From: Acidimicrobiaceae bacterium
GTDB taxonomy: Bacteria > Actinomycetota > Acidimicrobiia > Acidimicrobiales > Palsa-688
DNA: 9,790 bases
NCBI GenBank assembly: GCA_003158835.1
Contig: PMLI01000596.1
Coordinates: 2,839 to 12,628 of the forward strand
Reading direction: 5' to 3'
Shown: one piece after another, positions 1 to 5,838 of the stretch
Position numbering within the stretch: position 1 is the first letter of the stretch
How the letters are laid out: the number at the start of each line of letters is the position of its first letter
Translations under genes and position numbers: made by a program
Notes under the pieces: model-generated
What the model saw: the letters and a program-made list of their open reading frames with translations, nothing else
Told to the model about the DNA's origin: nothing
Databases searched by the model: none

Positions 1-310
1 CGTGGATGGCAAAGACCTTCGTCAAACCCGTGATCTCGAAGACCTTGAGGATCCGCTGGTGAGTACACACCAGGATGAGGTCACCATCGTGGCTGCGCAA
101 CCGCTTCAGCCCCCCGACCAGCACACCGAGCCCGGTGGAATCCAGGAAGTCCACGCCCTCCAGGTCGACCACGATCTGGTGTTGGCCCTGGCTCACCAGT
201 TCGACCAGCTTCTCCCGCAGCCGCGGGGCTGTATAGACGTCGACTTCCCCCTTGACCGCCAGGACCGTGTAAGGGCGCCGGCTGTCGTCCACCTCGAGAC
301 CGAGTTCCAT
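1..310 (-). CDS. STAS-domain anti-sigma factor antagonist (partial, 3' end cut by window edge)
   Basis: The minus strand from an ATG at 310 encodes 103 residues before the window ends. The fold signature is that of SpoIIAA/RsbV-type anti-anti-sigma factors: an early strand with GEVDVYTAPRLRE (about 21-33), then IVVDLEGVDFLDSTGLGVLV (46-65). Ser58 in DSTGLG sits where these proteins carry the serine phosphorylated by an anti-sigma kinase. In the family, the unphosphorylated form binds the anti-sigma factor and frees a sigma factor of the SigF/SigB type. Family length is about 105-120 residues, so probably only a few residues are missing. The start is supported by a purine-rich GAGGAAGGA about 9 nt upstream. 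It lies 80 bp downstream of phoU on the same strand. No kinase or sigma factor is visible here, so its partner is unknown and it could instead be an orphan STAS regulator. Confidence 0.88.
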   Translation of the reverse strand, partial: MELGLEVDDSRRPYTVLAVKGEVDVYTAPRLREKLVELVSQGQHQIVVDLEGVDFLDSTGLGVLVGGLKRLRSHDGDLILVCTHQRILKVFEITGLTKVFAIH

Positions 311-319
311 CGATCGAGA

Positions 320-328
320 TCCTTCCTC
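320..328 (-). promoter_or_regulatory. Shine-Dalgarno of the STAS gene
   Basis: On the minus strand the bases GAGGAAGGA lie 9 nt before the ATG at 310. This is a good match to the anti-Shine-Dalgarno and fixes the STAS start. A TACGGT hexamer lies just upstream at 329-334 and could be a -10 element, but the resulting leader would be very short, so that part is weak. Confidence 0.6.
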
Positions 329-390
329 ACCGTAGTCGCCGCGCAAACCGATGACCTGGGCCACGGTAGCAGCTTGGTCCGGCTAAACCG

Positions 391-1056
391 TTACTGGGCG
401 AGGTCGTCGTGCAGGGTCGACACCATGCGCGCCACGTTGACGGCATGGTCGCCCAGTCGCTCGTAGAAGCGCGCCACCAGGGCGAGCTCCATCGCCACCG
501 ACGTCGGAGCGCCCGACGCCGCTACCTCGCTGACGAGCACCATCTGCAGGTCGTCCATCTCCTCATCGCGGTAGGCCATCTCGTCGGTGGCCTTGTCCTC
601 CTTGTCGTACCAGCTGTCGGCCTTGTCGTACCAGCTGTCGGCCGCTTGGCGCCACATGGTCGTGCCCACCTTGCCCATGCGGTCGATGAGGCCCCTGGCC
701 CGCGGCGTCAGCTCGGCCCCCAGCCCGTAAGCGGCGCGCCGGGCGATGTGCTCGGCCAGCTCGTGGCTGCGTTCGAGCTCGGGCACGACACGCAGGGCCG
801 TCAGCAGGAAGCGCAGGTCCTTCCTGTCAGGCGATCCCAGCGCCACGGCCCGGTTGACGAGCCTCTCCACGTCGTTGTAGACCTTGTCGACGAACTCGTC
901 GCGGCCCGACAGGACGGCCGCCACTTGCCGGTCGCCCGACAGCAAGGCGTCGGTGGCAGCGGCGAGGGCCTCGACCACCAGCGCGAACAGCTGGAACATC
1001 TTGGCGTCGACCTGCTTGACGTCCGTGTGCGGCGTTGGCCCGGGCACGTCAGCCAT
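391..1056 (-). CDS. phoU: PhoU-family phosphate signalling regulator
   Basis: This 221-aa protein has the usual PhoU length and all-helical build. PhoU proteins are cytoplasmic, form two similar three-helix bundles, bind metal clusters through ExxxD motifs, and link the Pst phosphate transporter to the PhoR-type sensor kinase. The second motif is clear: RFYERLGDHAVNVARMV (about 197-212), with Glu199 and Asp203. The first motif (about 93-107) is diverged: it reads ELERSHELAEHIARRA instead of the canonical LERIGDHA form, keeping acidic residues at 95 and 99. Between the bundles, residues 139-152 are a perfect duplication of ADSWYDK. No pst or phoR genes are in view; the next gene downstream is the STAS protein. 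The start has no Shine-Dalgarno but has TAACAT 6 nt upstream, suggesting a leaderless message. The family call is secure; the partner proteins are not known. Confidence 0.93.
   Translation of the reverse strand: MADVPGPTPHTDVKQVDAKMFQLFALVVEALAAATDALLSGDRQVAAVLSGRDEFVDKVYNDVERLVNRAVALGSPDRKDLRFLLTALRVVPELERSHELAEHIARRAAYGLGAELTPRARGLIDRMGKVGTTMWRQAADSWYDKADSWYDKEDKATDEMAYRDEEMDDLQMVLVSEVAASGAPTSVAMELALVARFYERLGDHAVNVARMVSTLHDDLAQ
600..641. repeat. Perfect 21-bp tandem duplication inside phoU
   Basis: Two identical head-to-tail 21-bp copies lie at 600-620 and 621-641. A short CCTTGTC remnant at 591-597 hints at an older third copy. The duplication is in frame and gives ADSWYDK twice (residues 139-152) in the segment joining the two PhoU helical bundles. 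The lack of any mismatch points to a recent event or to ongoing slippage. Confidence 0.95.
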
Positions 1057-1062
1057 CCCCGG

Positions 1063-1068
1063 ATGTTA
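1063..1068 (-). promoter_or_regulatory. Candidate -10 element for leaderless phoU transcription
   Basis: On the minus strand TAACAT is followed by 6 nt (CCGGGG) and then the phoU ATG at 1056. It fits the actinobacterial TAnnnT -10 pattern at the distance expected if transcription begins at the A of the ATG. There is no Shine-Dalgarno in the preceding 15 nt and no clear -35 box. This is an inference from spacing and composition. Confidence 0.5.
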
Positions 1069-1110
1069 CCCGGCTCCCAGGTGGCCCCCGCGGCCGGCCT
1101 CGCCCGGCCC

Positions 1111-1200
1111 CCACCGGTACCGCCTGACCTTCACGGGTACGCCCTGAGCTTCACCGGTAAGGCCTGAGCTTCACCGGTAAAGCCTGAGCTTCACCGGTAA
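1111..1200. repeat. Array of about 4.5 tandem 20-bp repeats between divergent phoU and HAD gene
   Basis: The unit is (g/a)GCCTGAGCTTCACCGGTAA. Full copies lie at 1121-1140 (diverged), 1141-1160, 1161-1180 and 1181-1200; a half copy is at 1111-1120. The last three copies are almost identical. The period is exactly 20 bp, which is not a multiple of three, so the array is not coding. Each unit contains CTTCACC followed by an imperfect palindrome centred on ACCGGT. The position, entirely between two divergent starts, and the near two-turn helical spacing suggest a binding platform for a regulator. CTTCACC resembles the GTTCACC half of streptomycete Pho boxes, but the spacing differs from the classic 11-bp units, so that link is speculative. 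Confidence 0.92.
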
Positions 1201-1227
1201 AGACAGTGCCGTGGCAGACTCCAGTCA

Positions 1228-2037
1228 ATGGCGGCTAGCGCGGCTGCGTTCTTCGACCTCGACAAGACGGTCATAGCCAAGCCGTCCCTCTCGGCCTTCT
1301 CGCGCTCGTTCTACCGGGAGGGGCTAGTGACGAGGCGCCTCCTGGTGAGGGGCCTGTGGGGGCAAATGCTGTTCCTGCGCTTCGGCGCCCGGGCCAAGAC
1401 CCTGGAGCGCCTGCGCCTGCGGATGTTGCGCCTGACCACCGGGTGGGAGCAGGACAAGGTCAGGCGCATCGTCGCCGAGACGCTCATCCAGGTGGTCGGG
1501 CCCATCACTTACAAAGAGGCCGTCGAGCTCATCGCCCAGCACAAACAGGCCGGCCGCCGCGTGTACATCGTCTCTGCCGCCCCCGAAGAGATCGTCGAAC
1601 CGCTGGCCCGCTACCTCGGGGCCGAGGAGGCCATTGCCAGCCAGGCCGCGGTGAGCGCCGGCCTCTACACGGGCCAGCTGCTGAACTACGCCTACGGCCC
1701 CCAGAAGGCGGCCACGATCCGCCACATCGCCGAGCGCGATGGCCTCGACCTCAACCAGAGCTGGGCCTACAGCGACTCCGCCTCGGACCTGCCCATGCTC
1801 GAGGCGGTGGGCCACCCGGTCGTGGTGAACCCGGACCGCGCCCTGCGGCGCATAGCCCAGATGCGAGGTTGGCCCGTTTTGAAGTTCTCAGAGCTGATGG
1901 TCGTCACACCCGACGGCCACCGACCGGTCCGGGCCGGCATGGTCGGAGCCGCCAGCGCCGTGGTGCTGGGCGCGCTGCTCCTGGGCGTTGCTCTCTTTTC
2001 CAGGCGGAGGCCCCCCGCCTCTACCGGGCCCGCGTGA
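1228..2037 (+). CDS. HAD-superfamily subfamily IB phosphatase-like protein with C-terminal membrane segment
   Basis: This 269-aa protein carries all four HAD motifs. Motif I is FFDLDKT, with nucleophile Asp10 and acid/base Asp12. Motif II is VYIVSAAPEE, with Ser116. Motif III is Lys160 in GPQKAA. Motif IV is YSDSASDLPML, with Asp183 and Asp187. The helical cap after motif I and the overall pattern match the IB group, related to phosphoserine phosphatase (SerB-like); members act on small phosphorylated metabolites or lipids and the true substrate here is unknown. Residues about 236-258 form a hydrophobic helix followed by RRRPP, so the catalytic domain is probably anchored to the membrane by its tail. 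The ATG at 1228 places motif I at the expected distance from the N-terminus; no strong Shine-Dalgarno is visible. The gene is divergent from phoU across the repeat array and is followed by a strong hairpin. Confidence 0.88.
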   Translation: MAASAAAFFDLDKTVIAKPSLSAFSRSFYREGLVTRRLLVRGLWGQMLFLRFGARAKTLERLRLRMLRLTTGWEQDKVRRIVAETLIQVVGPITYKEAVELIAQHKQAGRRVYIVSAAPEEIVEPLARYLGAEEAIASQAAVSAGLYTGQLLNYAYGPQKAATIRHIAERDGLDLNQSWAYSDSASDLPMLEAVGHPVVVNPDRALRRIAQMRGWPVLKFSELMVVTPDGHRPVRAGMVGAASAVVLGALLLGVALFSRRRPPASTGPA

Positions 2038-2045
2038 CAGTGCTC

Positions 2046-2072
2046 CCAGCCGGCGCCCTCGGCGCCGGCTGG
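2046..2072. terminator. Strong GC hairpin between converging genes, probable terminator
   Basis: A perfect 12-bp stem (2046-2057 with 2061-2072) closes a 3-nt CTC loop, starting 8 bases after the HAD stop codon. There is no T-run, which is common for terminators in high-GC actinobacteria. It sits between the plus-strand HAD gene and the minus-strand genes ending at 2093, so being symmetrical it may act in both directions. Confidence 0.8.
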
Positions 2073-2092
2073 AGCGGTACGGGACGGAGAGT

Positions 2093-2170
2093 TCAGGCAG
2101 CCCGCAGTTTCTTGGCCGCCATGAACCCGATGCCGACTATTAGGGCGAGCACTATCAACTTTTTGAGCAT
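2093..2170 (-). CDS. Small single-span membrane peptide, 25 aa
   Basis: A minus-strand ATG at 2170 opens a 25-residue frame ending in TGA at 2093-2095. The peptide is MLKKLIVLALIVGIGFMAAKKLRAA: a Lys-Lys start, about 15 hydrophobic residues and a basic Lys-Lys-Leu-Arg tail, a plausible single transmembrane helix. The codons use A and T far more than the surroundings (for example ata, cta, aaa, att-like choices), so a hydrophobic peptide here is not just the default reading of GC-rich DNA. A TACCGT hexamer 7 nt upstream could drive a leaderless message independent of the gene ending 33 bp upstream. A GTG three codons upstream (2179) is an alternative start. Very short membrane proteins are known in actinobacteria, but I cannot assign this to a family. 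Function unknown. Confidence 0.5.
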   Translation of the reverse strand: MLKKLIVLALIVGIGFMAAKKLRAA

Positions 2171-2177
2171 GACAGAC

Positions 2178-2183
2178 ACGGTA
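2178..2183 (-). promoter_or_regulatory. Candidate -10 element for the 25-aa peptide
   Basis: TACCGT on the minus strand is followed by 7 nt and then the ATG at 2170, the same arrangement as upstream of phoU and nadE. It supports separate leaderless expression of the small gene. Evidence is limited to motif and spacing. Confidence 0.4.
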
Positions 2184-2203
2184 GCGGGCGGGACGCTGCT
2201 GCG

Positions 2204-5200
2204 CTACAACTGGATGGGCTGGACCATCCCGTCCGCCAGCAGCTGGCTCAACAGCGTCGCGGGCGGCAGGGGCCGCGCCCAGAAATGGCCCTGCCCCATG
2301 TCGCACCCCAGACTGCGCAGCAGCCTCAGCTGTTCGGCCGTCTCCACCCCTTCTGCCACCGTCTGCAGCCCGAAGGAGTGCCCGAGCCTCACGACGGCAT
2401 CGACGATAGTGGCGTCCTCGGGGTTGTCCACCAGGCCGGCGACGAAGCTGCGGTCGATCTTCAACATGTCGAGCGGGTAGCGCCGCAGGTACAGCAAGGA
2501 CGAGTAACCGGTCCCGAAATCGTCCACCGCCAGGCGCACGCCCAGGGAGCGCAGGGCCGAAAGCTTCGCTACCGCGCCCGTCCTCTCGTCCATGAGCACG
2601 CTCTCGGTTATCTCGAGGATGAGGGCGCCGAGGGGGAGGCCCGTGGCCTCGATGATCGAGGACAGCTGGTGGACGGCATCATGCGGTCGCAGCTGGGCAC
2701 CGGAGATATTGACGGCGACACCGAGGTGAGCGAGGGCCGGGTGCTGGGTGCGCCACCGGTTCACCTGCTCGCACGCCATATGCAGGACCGTCTCGCCCAG
2801 CGGCACGATGAGGCCCGTCGCCTCGGCCACGGGGACGAACTCGCTCGGCAGGACCACCCGGCCCGAGGGGTGCGACCAGCGGACCAGCGCTTCCACTTTC
2901 TCCAGCCGGCCCGTCAGGTCGACCACGGGCTGGTAGTAGAGGCACAGCTCGCCGTGCTCCAGGGCCCGGCGCAGCTCCGACTCGACCTCGAAGTGGGCCA
3001 CCGAACGGCGACGGGCCTCGGCGTCGAAGACTTCGGCGTGGCCACCCCCCTGCTCCTTGGCCCGGTTCATGGCCGTCCCGGCGTCGCGCAGCAGCGTTTC
3101 GGCGTCGGTGGCGGCGTCGCTGGACATGGCGATGCCGACCGAGGCCGAGGCATAGACCTCCCGGTGCCGAGGATCCTGCACCACGAACGGCGCCGCCAGC
3201 ACCGCTCCCAGCCGCCCGGCCAGGGCCATGGCTTCACGCTCGCTTTCCAACGCTTCGCACAGCACCACGAACTCGTCCGACCCCAGGCGGGCGACGGTGT
3301 CGGCCGGCCGCAGGCCGGCGCGGATCCGGTGGGCGAACTCGACCAGGAAGTCGTCCCCGGCCTGGCGCCCGAGGCTGGCGTTGATGTGCTTGAAACGGTC
3401 GACGTCGATGAAGAGCACGGCCAGCAGGCCGGGCACCCGGCTGAGACGGCGGAGGGCGCCGCTCAGGCGGTCCACCAGCAACGCCCGGTTGGGCAGGGCC
3501 GTCAGGGGGTCGAAGAGGGCGTTGCGCACGAGCTGGCTCTCGTACGCCTTGCGTTCGGACAGGTCCCTCACAAGGAGCGGGAAAAACGGCCGCCCGTCGT
3601 CTTCGGCCCGGACCACGGAAACCTCGGCCGGGAAATGGCGCCCGTCGCGGGTGACCACCTCCACTTCTCTTCGCGCGCTCGTCCCGTCGGCCCCTGCCCC
3701 CCCCGGGTCGTTCATACCGGCGTCGTTCATACCGGCGTCGTTCATGCTGGCGTCGTTCATGCTGGCCAGGACCTCGGCCAACCCGCGGCTATCAGCCCCA
3801 CCGACGCGCCCCAACAACCTCTGGCCGACGACCTCGTCCCGGAACCAGCCGAACATCGCTTCCGCGGCCGGGTTCCAGTCGGTTACGACCCCCCGGTCGT
3901 CGACGCCAATGAAAGCGTCCGGCGAGGCCCCCACCGTGAGCGAGAGGATCCGTTCCGCCCGCAAGCGCCCGCTGACCTCCCGCCGGGTGGCAGTAACGTC
4001 CGCCGTGGTCCCGGTGACCCGGACCAGCCGGCCGGTGTCGTCGTACTCGGCCCGGGCACGGGTGTGGGCCCAGCGCAACATCCCGCTGTCGTCGTGCCAG
4101 CGGTATTCGAGCTCCAGCACCTGGCGCGTGGGCTGAAGACCCTCCTGCAAGGCGCGGTTCACGACCTCGCGGTCGGCCCGGGCCACCCTGTCACCGAAGA
4201 CCGGAGCGGTGGCGATCCCGCTGACCACCAGCGCGGCCGGGATGTCGATCCCGAGCAGGTCGGCCCGGATGGCGTTGAACAGCGGGCGGGGACCGAGGTG
4301 CAGCTCCCAGGCCATCATCCCCGCCGTCTCCAGAGCCAGCTCGAGGCGGTCCCGCTGCGCCGCCAGCTCGGCGCGCTGAGAACGCGGCTCGGTCACGTCC
4401 GCGGTCGTGCCGGCCACGCGCACGACGCGGCCGTCATCGCCGACGATGGCCCGCCCCTTCAGGTGCACCCAGTTGACGGGCCCGAAAGCCACCCCGGAGC
4501 GCAGCTCCAGGTCCAGCTCGGTGCCGGCCTGCGATCGCAGCACCCTGATGGGCGGCAGCAGGTGCCGGTCGTCGGGGTGGAACGTCCTCACGAAGTCGCC
4601 GTACGTCATGTTCTGCTCGCGGAAGGAAGCGGCGCCGGCCGGGCGGTCCTGCACGGTGACGCGGCCGGAGATGACATCGAGTTCCCAGACCGCGATGTTC
4701 GACGCTTCGATGGCCATCTCCAGGCGGTGGCGCTGGCGGTCGAGCTCGGTGAGAGCGAGCTCGTGGACCGTGAGGTCCTCGAGGTCCCCGAAAATGGTGC
4801 GCGCCGCGCCATTGGCATCCCTTATGGCCCCGAGGGTGACCATGGCGCGCCGCGGCTTACCGTCGGCGGCCCGGTACGTCCGCACACCGCGGTACGTCCG
4901 GTCCTGGCCGGACAGGAACGGCTGCAGATCCTTGACCGGGATGAGCGGGTCGATGGCAAAACTGCCGAGTGTCCGGCCGACCAGATCCTCGGCCCCCAGG
5001 CCGAGCCAGCGGCACAGGGCGGCGTTGACCTCCAGCACGGTGCCCTCCACGTCGCACACGTACTTGGCCACGGGACTGTCTTCGAACAGCCAGAGGTAAC
5101 GCTCGGCCAGCTCGTGCAACCTCGGGCCCTGCGGCGCCACTTCGCCGGGCACTCCGGTCGCGGGCACTTCGGGCGCGGGCACTTCGGGCGCGGCGGGCGC

Positions 5201-5215
5201 GGCCTCGCCTGTCAT
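2204..5215 (-). CDS. Multi-PAS GGDEF-EAL cyclic-di-GMP turnover protein
   Basis: This is a 1003-aa cytoplasmic signalling protein without membrane segments. After a Pro/Ala/Glu-rich tail (1-30) come four PAS-like domains at about 34-148, 163-275, 290-406 and 421-553; the second and third end in GTTADVT-type PAC motifs. The GGDEF domain (about 565-730) has FIDVDRFKHIN (602-612) and a GSDEF signature at 645-649 in place of GGDEF. An RxxD inhibitory site, Arg636-Asp639, lies at the canonical five-residue distance. The EAL domain (about 740-1000) keeps Glu775 of EAL, Asn836, Glu868, Asp898/Asp899 of DDFGTGYSS, Lys919 and Glu955, so c-di-GMP phosphodiesterase activity is expected. Cyclase activity is possible but less certain because of the Gly-to-Ser change. 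The PAS array probably senses a small ligand or redox state. Its ATG overlaps the stop of the upstream gene (ATGA, 4 nt), implying coupled translation. Confidence 0.95.
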   Translation of the reverse strand: MTGEAAPAAPEVPAPEVPATGVPGEVAPQGPRLHELAERYLWLFEDSPVAKYVCDVEGTVLEVNAALCRWLGLGAEDLVGRTLGSFAIDPLIPVKDLQPFLSGQDRTYRGVRTYRAADGKPRRAMVTLGAIRDANGAARTIFGDLEDLTVHELALTELDRQRHRLEMAIEASNIAVWELDVISGRVTVQDRPAGAASFREQNMTYGDFVRTFHPDDRHLLPPIRVLRSQAGTELDLELRSGVAFGPVNWVHLKGRAIVGDDGRVVRVAGTTADVTEPRSQRAELAAQRDRLELALETAGMMAWELHLGPRPLFNAIRADLLGIDIPAALVVSGIATAPVFGDRVARADREVVNRALQEGLQPTRQVLELEYRWHDDSGMLRWAHTRARAEYDDTGRLVRVTGTTADVTATRREVSGRLRAERILSLTVGASPDAFIGVDDRGVVTDWNPAAEAMFGWFRDEVVGQRLLGRVGGADSRGLAEVLASMNDASMNDAGMNDAGMNDPGGAGADGTSARREVEVVTRDGRHFPAEVSVVRAEDDGRPFFPLLVRDLSERKAYESQLVRNALFDPLTALPNRALLVDRLSGALRRLSRVPGLLAVLFIDVDRFKHINASLGRQAGDDFLVEFAHRIRAGLRPADTVARLGSDEFVVLCEALESEREAMALAGRLGAVLAAPFVVQDPRHREVYASASVGIAMSSDAATDAETLLRDAGTAMNRAKEQGGGHAEVFDAEARRRSVAHFEVESELRRALEHGELCLYYQPVVDLTGRLEKVEALVRWSHPSGRVVLPSEFVPVAEATGLIVPLGETVLHMACEQVNRWRTQHPALAHLGVAVNISGAQLRPHDAVHQLSSIIEATGLPLGALILEITESVLMDERTGAVAKLSALRSLGVRLAVDDFGTGYSSLLYLRRYPLDMLKIDRSFVAGLVDNPEDATIVDAVVRLGHSFGLQTVAEGVETAEQLRLLRSLGCDMGQGHFWARPLPPATLLSQLLADGMVQPIQL
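3707..3766. repeat. Four tandem 15-bp repeats in the fourth PAS domain
   Basis: Four contiguous copies of a 15-bp unit lie at 3707-3721, 3722-3736, 3737-3751 and 3752-3766. They form two identical pairs, GTCGTTCATACCGGC twice and GTCGTTCATGCTGGC twice. Read on the coding strand they give ASMND twice and AGMND twice (residues 484-503), followed by a Pro/Gly-rich stretch. The insertion falls in the middle of the last PAS domain, just before the GGDEF module, in what is likely a surface loop. Confidence 0.95.
5147..5191. repeat. Three tandem 15-bp repeats encoding a Pro-rich N-terminal tail
   Basis: Two identical copies of GGGCACTTCGGGCGC lie at 5162-5176 and 5177-5191, with a diverged third at 5147-5161. 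On the coding strand they give APEVP, APEVP and ATGVP (residues 9-23 of the GGDEF-EAL protein), a disordered tail before the first PAS domain. This is a second in-frame pentapeptide expansion in the same gene. Confidence 0.88.
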
Positions 5216-5832
5216 GTCCCACCGGAGCAGTCAGGGCCGAGCCCGTGCCCGACCAACATGCGCTCCACCTGGAGCGACGCTCCCGGCACCTCACCCACGT
5301 CGTCGGCCGTCCCGGGCTGGTCCAACAGGGCGGTCAGGATTTCCGATCCTTCTTGCCAGTCAGCCATCACGTCCACCAGGTTCAAGGCGAGCACCCTCGC
5401 CACAGGCCGGTCAGAGGAAGCCGTGCAGCGCCTCTGCCACGACCGGTAAGCGACAACGGTTCGAGGGAGGATGACCCGACAATAGGCCCCCCGGCGCGCC
5501 CCGTCGCCCTGGAGCCCGGCCAGAGCCGCCAGAGCGGCCTCGGCCGCGGCGGAACCGGGCCTCACCAGCTCTATCGCGGGCGCGCCGCCGCCGGGCGCGG
5601 GGTACGCCGGCACCAGCCGGCCGGGCAAGCGTTCCTGCCAGAGCTGGGCCCGCCAGGCGTGGTGCTGGCTGGCCGAGCTGAACCAGACCTTCGCGGCCGG
5701 ATAGGCGGTGGACGGGGCCCAGGCCCCCACCACCTCGTACAGGCGGCGCTCGGCCCACGCCCAGGCACCGACCATACGAGCGGACTCCTCGATGGTCAGC
5801 GCGCCGGCCCCGGTAAGCGCCCTATGGCCCAT
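5212..5832 (-). CDS. Unrecognised helical 206-aa protein between nadE and the c-di-GMP gene
   Basis: I do not recognise this family. The protein is soluble, rich in Ala and Trp, and appears to have about four amphipathic helices: roughly 14-38, 47-70, 119-136 and 144-171, separated by a Pro/Gly-rich loop (75-95). The second helix carries SASQHHAW (53-60) and the first contains Glu28; the last contains Asp154, Asp158, Glu161 and Glu164. That spread of Glu and His over a possible four-helix bundle is reminiscent of ferritin-like diiron proteins, but no clean ExxH motif is present and I would not assign it. The ATG at 5832 follows the nadE stop by 6 nt, with no separate Shine-Dalgarno, and its TGA overlaps the ATG of the GGDEF-EAL gene by 4 nt. 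The tight packing on both sides supports a real gene in a nadE-led operon. Coding is also favoured by the tight junctions. Confidence 0.8.
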   Translation of the reverse strand: MGHRALTGAGALTIEESARMVGAWAWAERRLYEVVGAWAPSTAYPAAKVWFSSASQHHAWRAQLWQERLPGRLVPAYPAPGGGAPAIELVRPGSAAAEAALAALAGLQGDGARRGAYCRVILPRTVVAYRSWQRRCTASSDRPVARVLALNLVDVMADWQEGSEILTALLDQPGTADDVGEVPGASLQVERMLVGHGLGPDCSGGT

Positions 5833-5838
5833 GGGGCC

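Noticed and set aside
1092..1109. Small inverted repeat GGCCGG/CCGGCC upstream of phoU
   Set aside because: A 6-bp stem with a 6-nt loop is expected by chance in this composition and has no supporting context.
1111..1200. CRISPR array
   Set aside because: The 20-bp units are contiguous with no spacers, there are only about four, and no cas genes are present.
1356..2480. 374-codon plus-strand frame overlapping the HAD gene
   Set aside because: It is the +1 shadow of the HAD coding sequence; no domain is present and the true frame has all four HAD motifs.
2285..5449. 1054-codon plus-strand open frame opposite the GGDEF-EAL gene
   Set aside because: It is a shadow of high-GC codon bias. Its translation is His/Gln/Arg/Gly-rich with no domain, while the minus strand gives complete PAS, GGDEF and EAL domains.
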